Below, piece after piece: positions 63,476 to 64,000 of a DNA stretch of 64,000 bases (position 1 is its first letter; the number at the start of each line of letters is the position of its first letter). The position numbers were made by a program, and so were the translations under genes. The notes under the pieces were generated by a model. The model had not been told where the DNA came from and ran no database searches. It saw only the letters and a program-made list of their open reading frames with translations. This stretch comes from Tistlia consotensis USBA 355 (lineage in GTDB: Bacteria; Pseudomonadota; Alphaproteobacteria; Kiloniellales; DSM-21159): contig NZ_FWZX01000014.1 of NCBI RefSeq assembly GCF_900177295.1, positions 85,339 through 149,338 on the forward strand, read 5' to 3'.

Positions 63476-64000
63476 GCCAGATGAAGCTCTCTGTCATCTT
63501 CGAATTGGCCGACCGTTTCACAGCCCCGGTCCGGCGCATTCAGAGCCAGATCGACCGCCTGACCGAGCCGGTGCGGCGGGTGAACGGCGCCCTCGGCCGC
63601 TTCGGCGAGGCCGCCGGCCTCGGCCGTGTCTCGGCGGCGCTCGGCGGCATTACCGAACGGGCGCGCGGCCTCGCCGGGGCGCTCGGCCAGGTCGGCGGGC
63701 GCCTGGCGCTCTTGAGCGGCGGGTCGGCCCTCGGCGGGCTGTTCCTCTTCAAGAGCCAGTTCCTCGACACGGCCACCGAGTTCGAGAGCTTCCGGGCGGT
63801 CCTGGAGACCATCGAGGGATCGTCCGAGAAGGCCAAGGTGGCCATGGACTGGGTCTCGGACTTCGCCGCCAAGACGCCGTTCCAGCTCGGCGAGGTGACC
63901 AGCGCCTTCGTCGATCTCCGCAACCTCGGCCTGGACCCGACGAAGGGCGCGCTCCAGGCCGCGGGCGACGCCGCCGCCGGCCGGCGCAAGACGTTCGAGG
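63472..64000 (+). CDS. Phage tail tape measure protein, N-terminal part (cut by window edge)
   Basis: The first 176 residues of a tape measure protein are present. The opening has long amphipathic helices with a short Gly-rich hydrophobic patch (LLSGGSALGGLFLF). A typical tape-measure N-domain follows, with TKTPFQL-like AAKTPFQLGEV and LQAAGDAAAG. It sets tail length and enters the host during injection. The gene continues beyond the window. Confidence 0.85.
   Translation, partial: MSQMKLSVIFELADRFTAPVRRIQSQIDRLTEPVRRVNGALGRFGEAAGLGRVSAALGGITERARGLAGALGQVGGRLALLSGGSALGGLFLFKSQFLDTATEFESFRAVLETIEGSSEKAKVAMDWVSDFAAKTPFQLGEVTSAFVDLRNLGLDPTKGALQAAGDAAAGRRKTFE

Overview
The window is GC-rich chromosomal DNA, most likely from an alphaproteobacterium of the Rhodospirillales type. 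The reasons are the very high G+C at third codon positions, TRAP transporters, a PAS_5-type sensor, an IorAB-type molybdenum hydroxylase, a hut cluster with HutC, and a Mu-like prophage segment at the right end. No rRNA, tRNA or CRISPR array was seen. Because stop codons are rare in such DNA, long open frames opposite or beside real genes were ignored.

Left part (1-12 kb): the end of a ZIP-type metal transporter, a gamma-glutamyltransferase, and a MarR repressor with a perfect twin operator facing an EamA exporter and a WrbA-type quinone reductase. Then an ABC half-transporter, a tautomerase, an SDR/LysR divergent pair, a PAS protein, an FMN reductase and a PUA/EVE-like protein. At 10.2-19.6 kb lies a catabolic regulon. 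A LysR regulator sits between leftward amidohydrolase and CaiB/BaiF CoA-transferase genes and a rightward run of TRAP binding protein, fused TRAP permease, SDR, thiolase and MaoC hydratase. This reads as uptake, CoA activation and beta-oxidation of one organic acid.

Middle part (20-40.8 kb): signalling genes (XRE-PAS regulator, GAF-PAS-PAS adenylate cyclase, and a chemoreceptor split by an in-frame amber codon), a CitE-like lyase, and a divergent cluster of four exported proteins of unknown function. Aldose 1-epimerase follows, with no normal start codon ahead of its conserved N-terminus, then a His-rich cupin. A small decaying patch holds a truncated dehydrogenase and a second amber-split gene. 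Next is a leftward operon coding for an MpaB-type heme oxygenase followed by two tandem copies of a sulfotransferase plus catalase-like pair. This operon is the most unusual coding locus in the window.

Right part (41-55.7 kb): IorAB, a TauD-like dioxygenase, a NYN/OST-HTH protein, hutH-hutU with a HutC operator and hutC, and a methanethiol oxidase (SBP56) cluster facing a BTAD/TPR regulator.

From 55.8 kb onward the DNA is mobile. Two remnants of an IS481-type element each abut a small MarR-like gene. About 1.7 kb without genes then carries a dense array of inverted repeats. The array is organised as successive clusters, each built on a different short word, and one is an interleaved repeat made of five 11-nt blocks. 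Next come a short gene with a hairpin over its ribosome site, a stand-alone MuA-type DNA-binding protein, a Mor/C-type activator, a Mu I-type protease/scaffold, the major head protein, tail assembly proteins and the start of the tape measure gene. Terminase, portal and several tail genes of the Mu order are missing, so this is a reduced or domesticated prophage.
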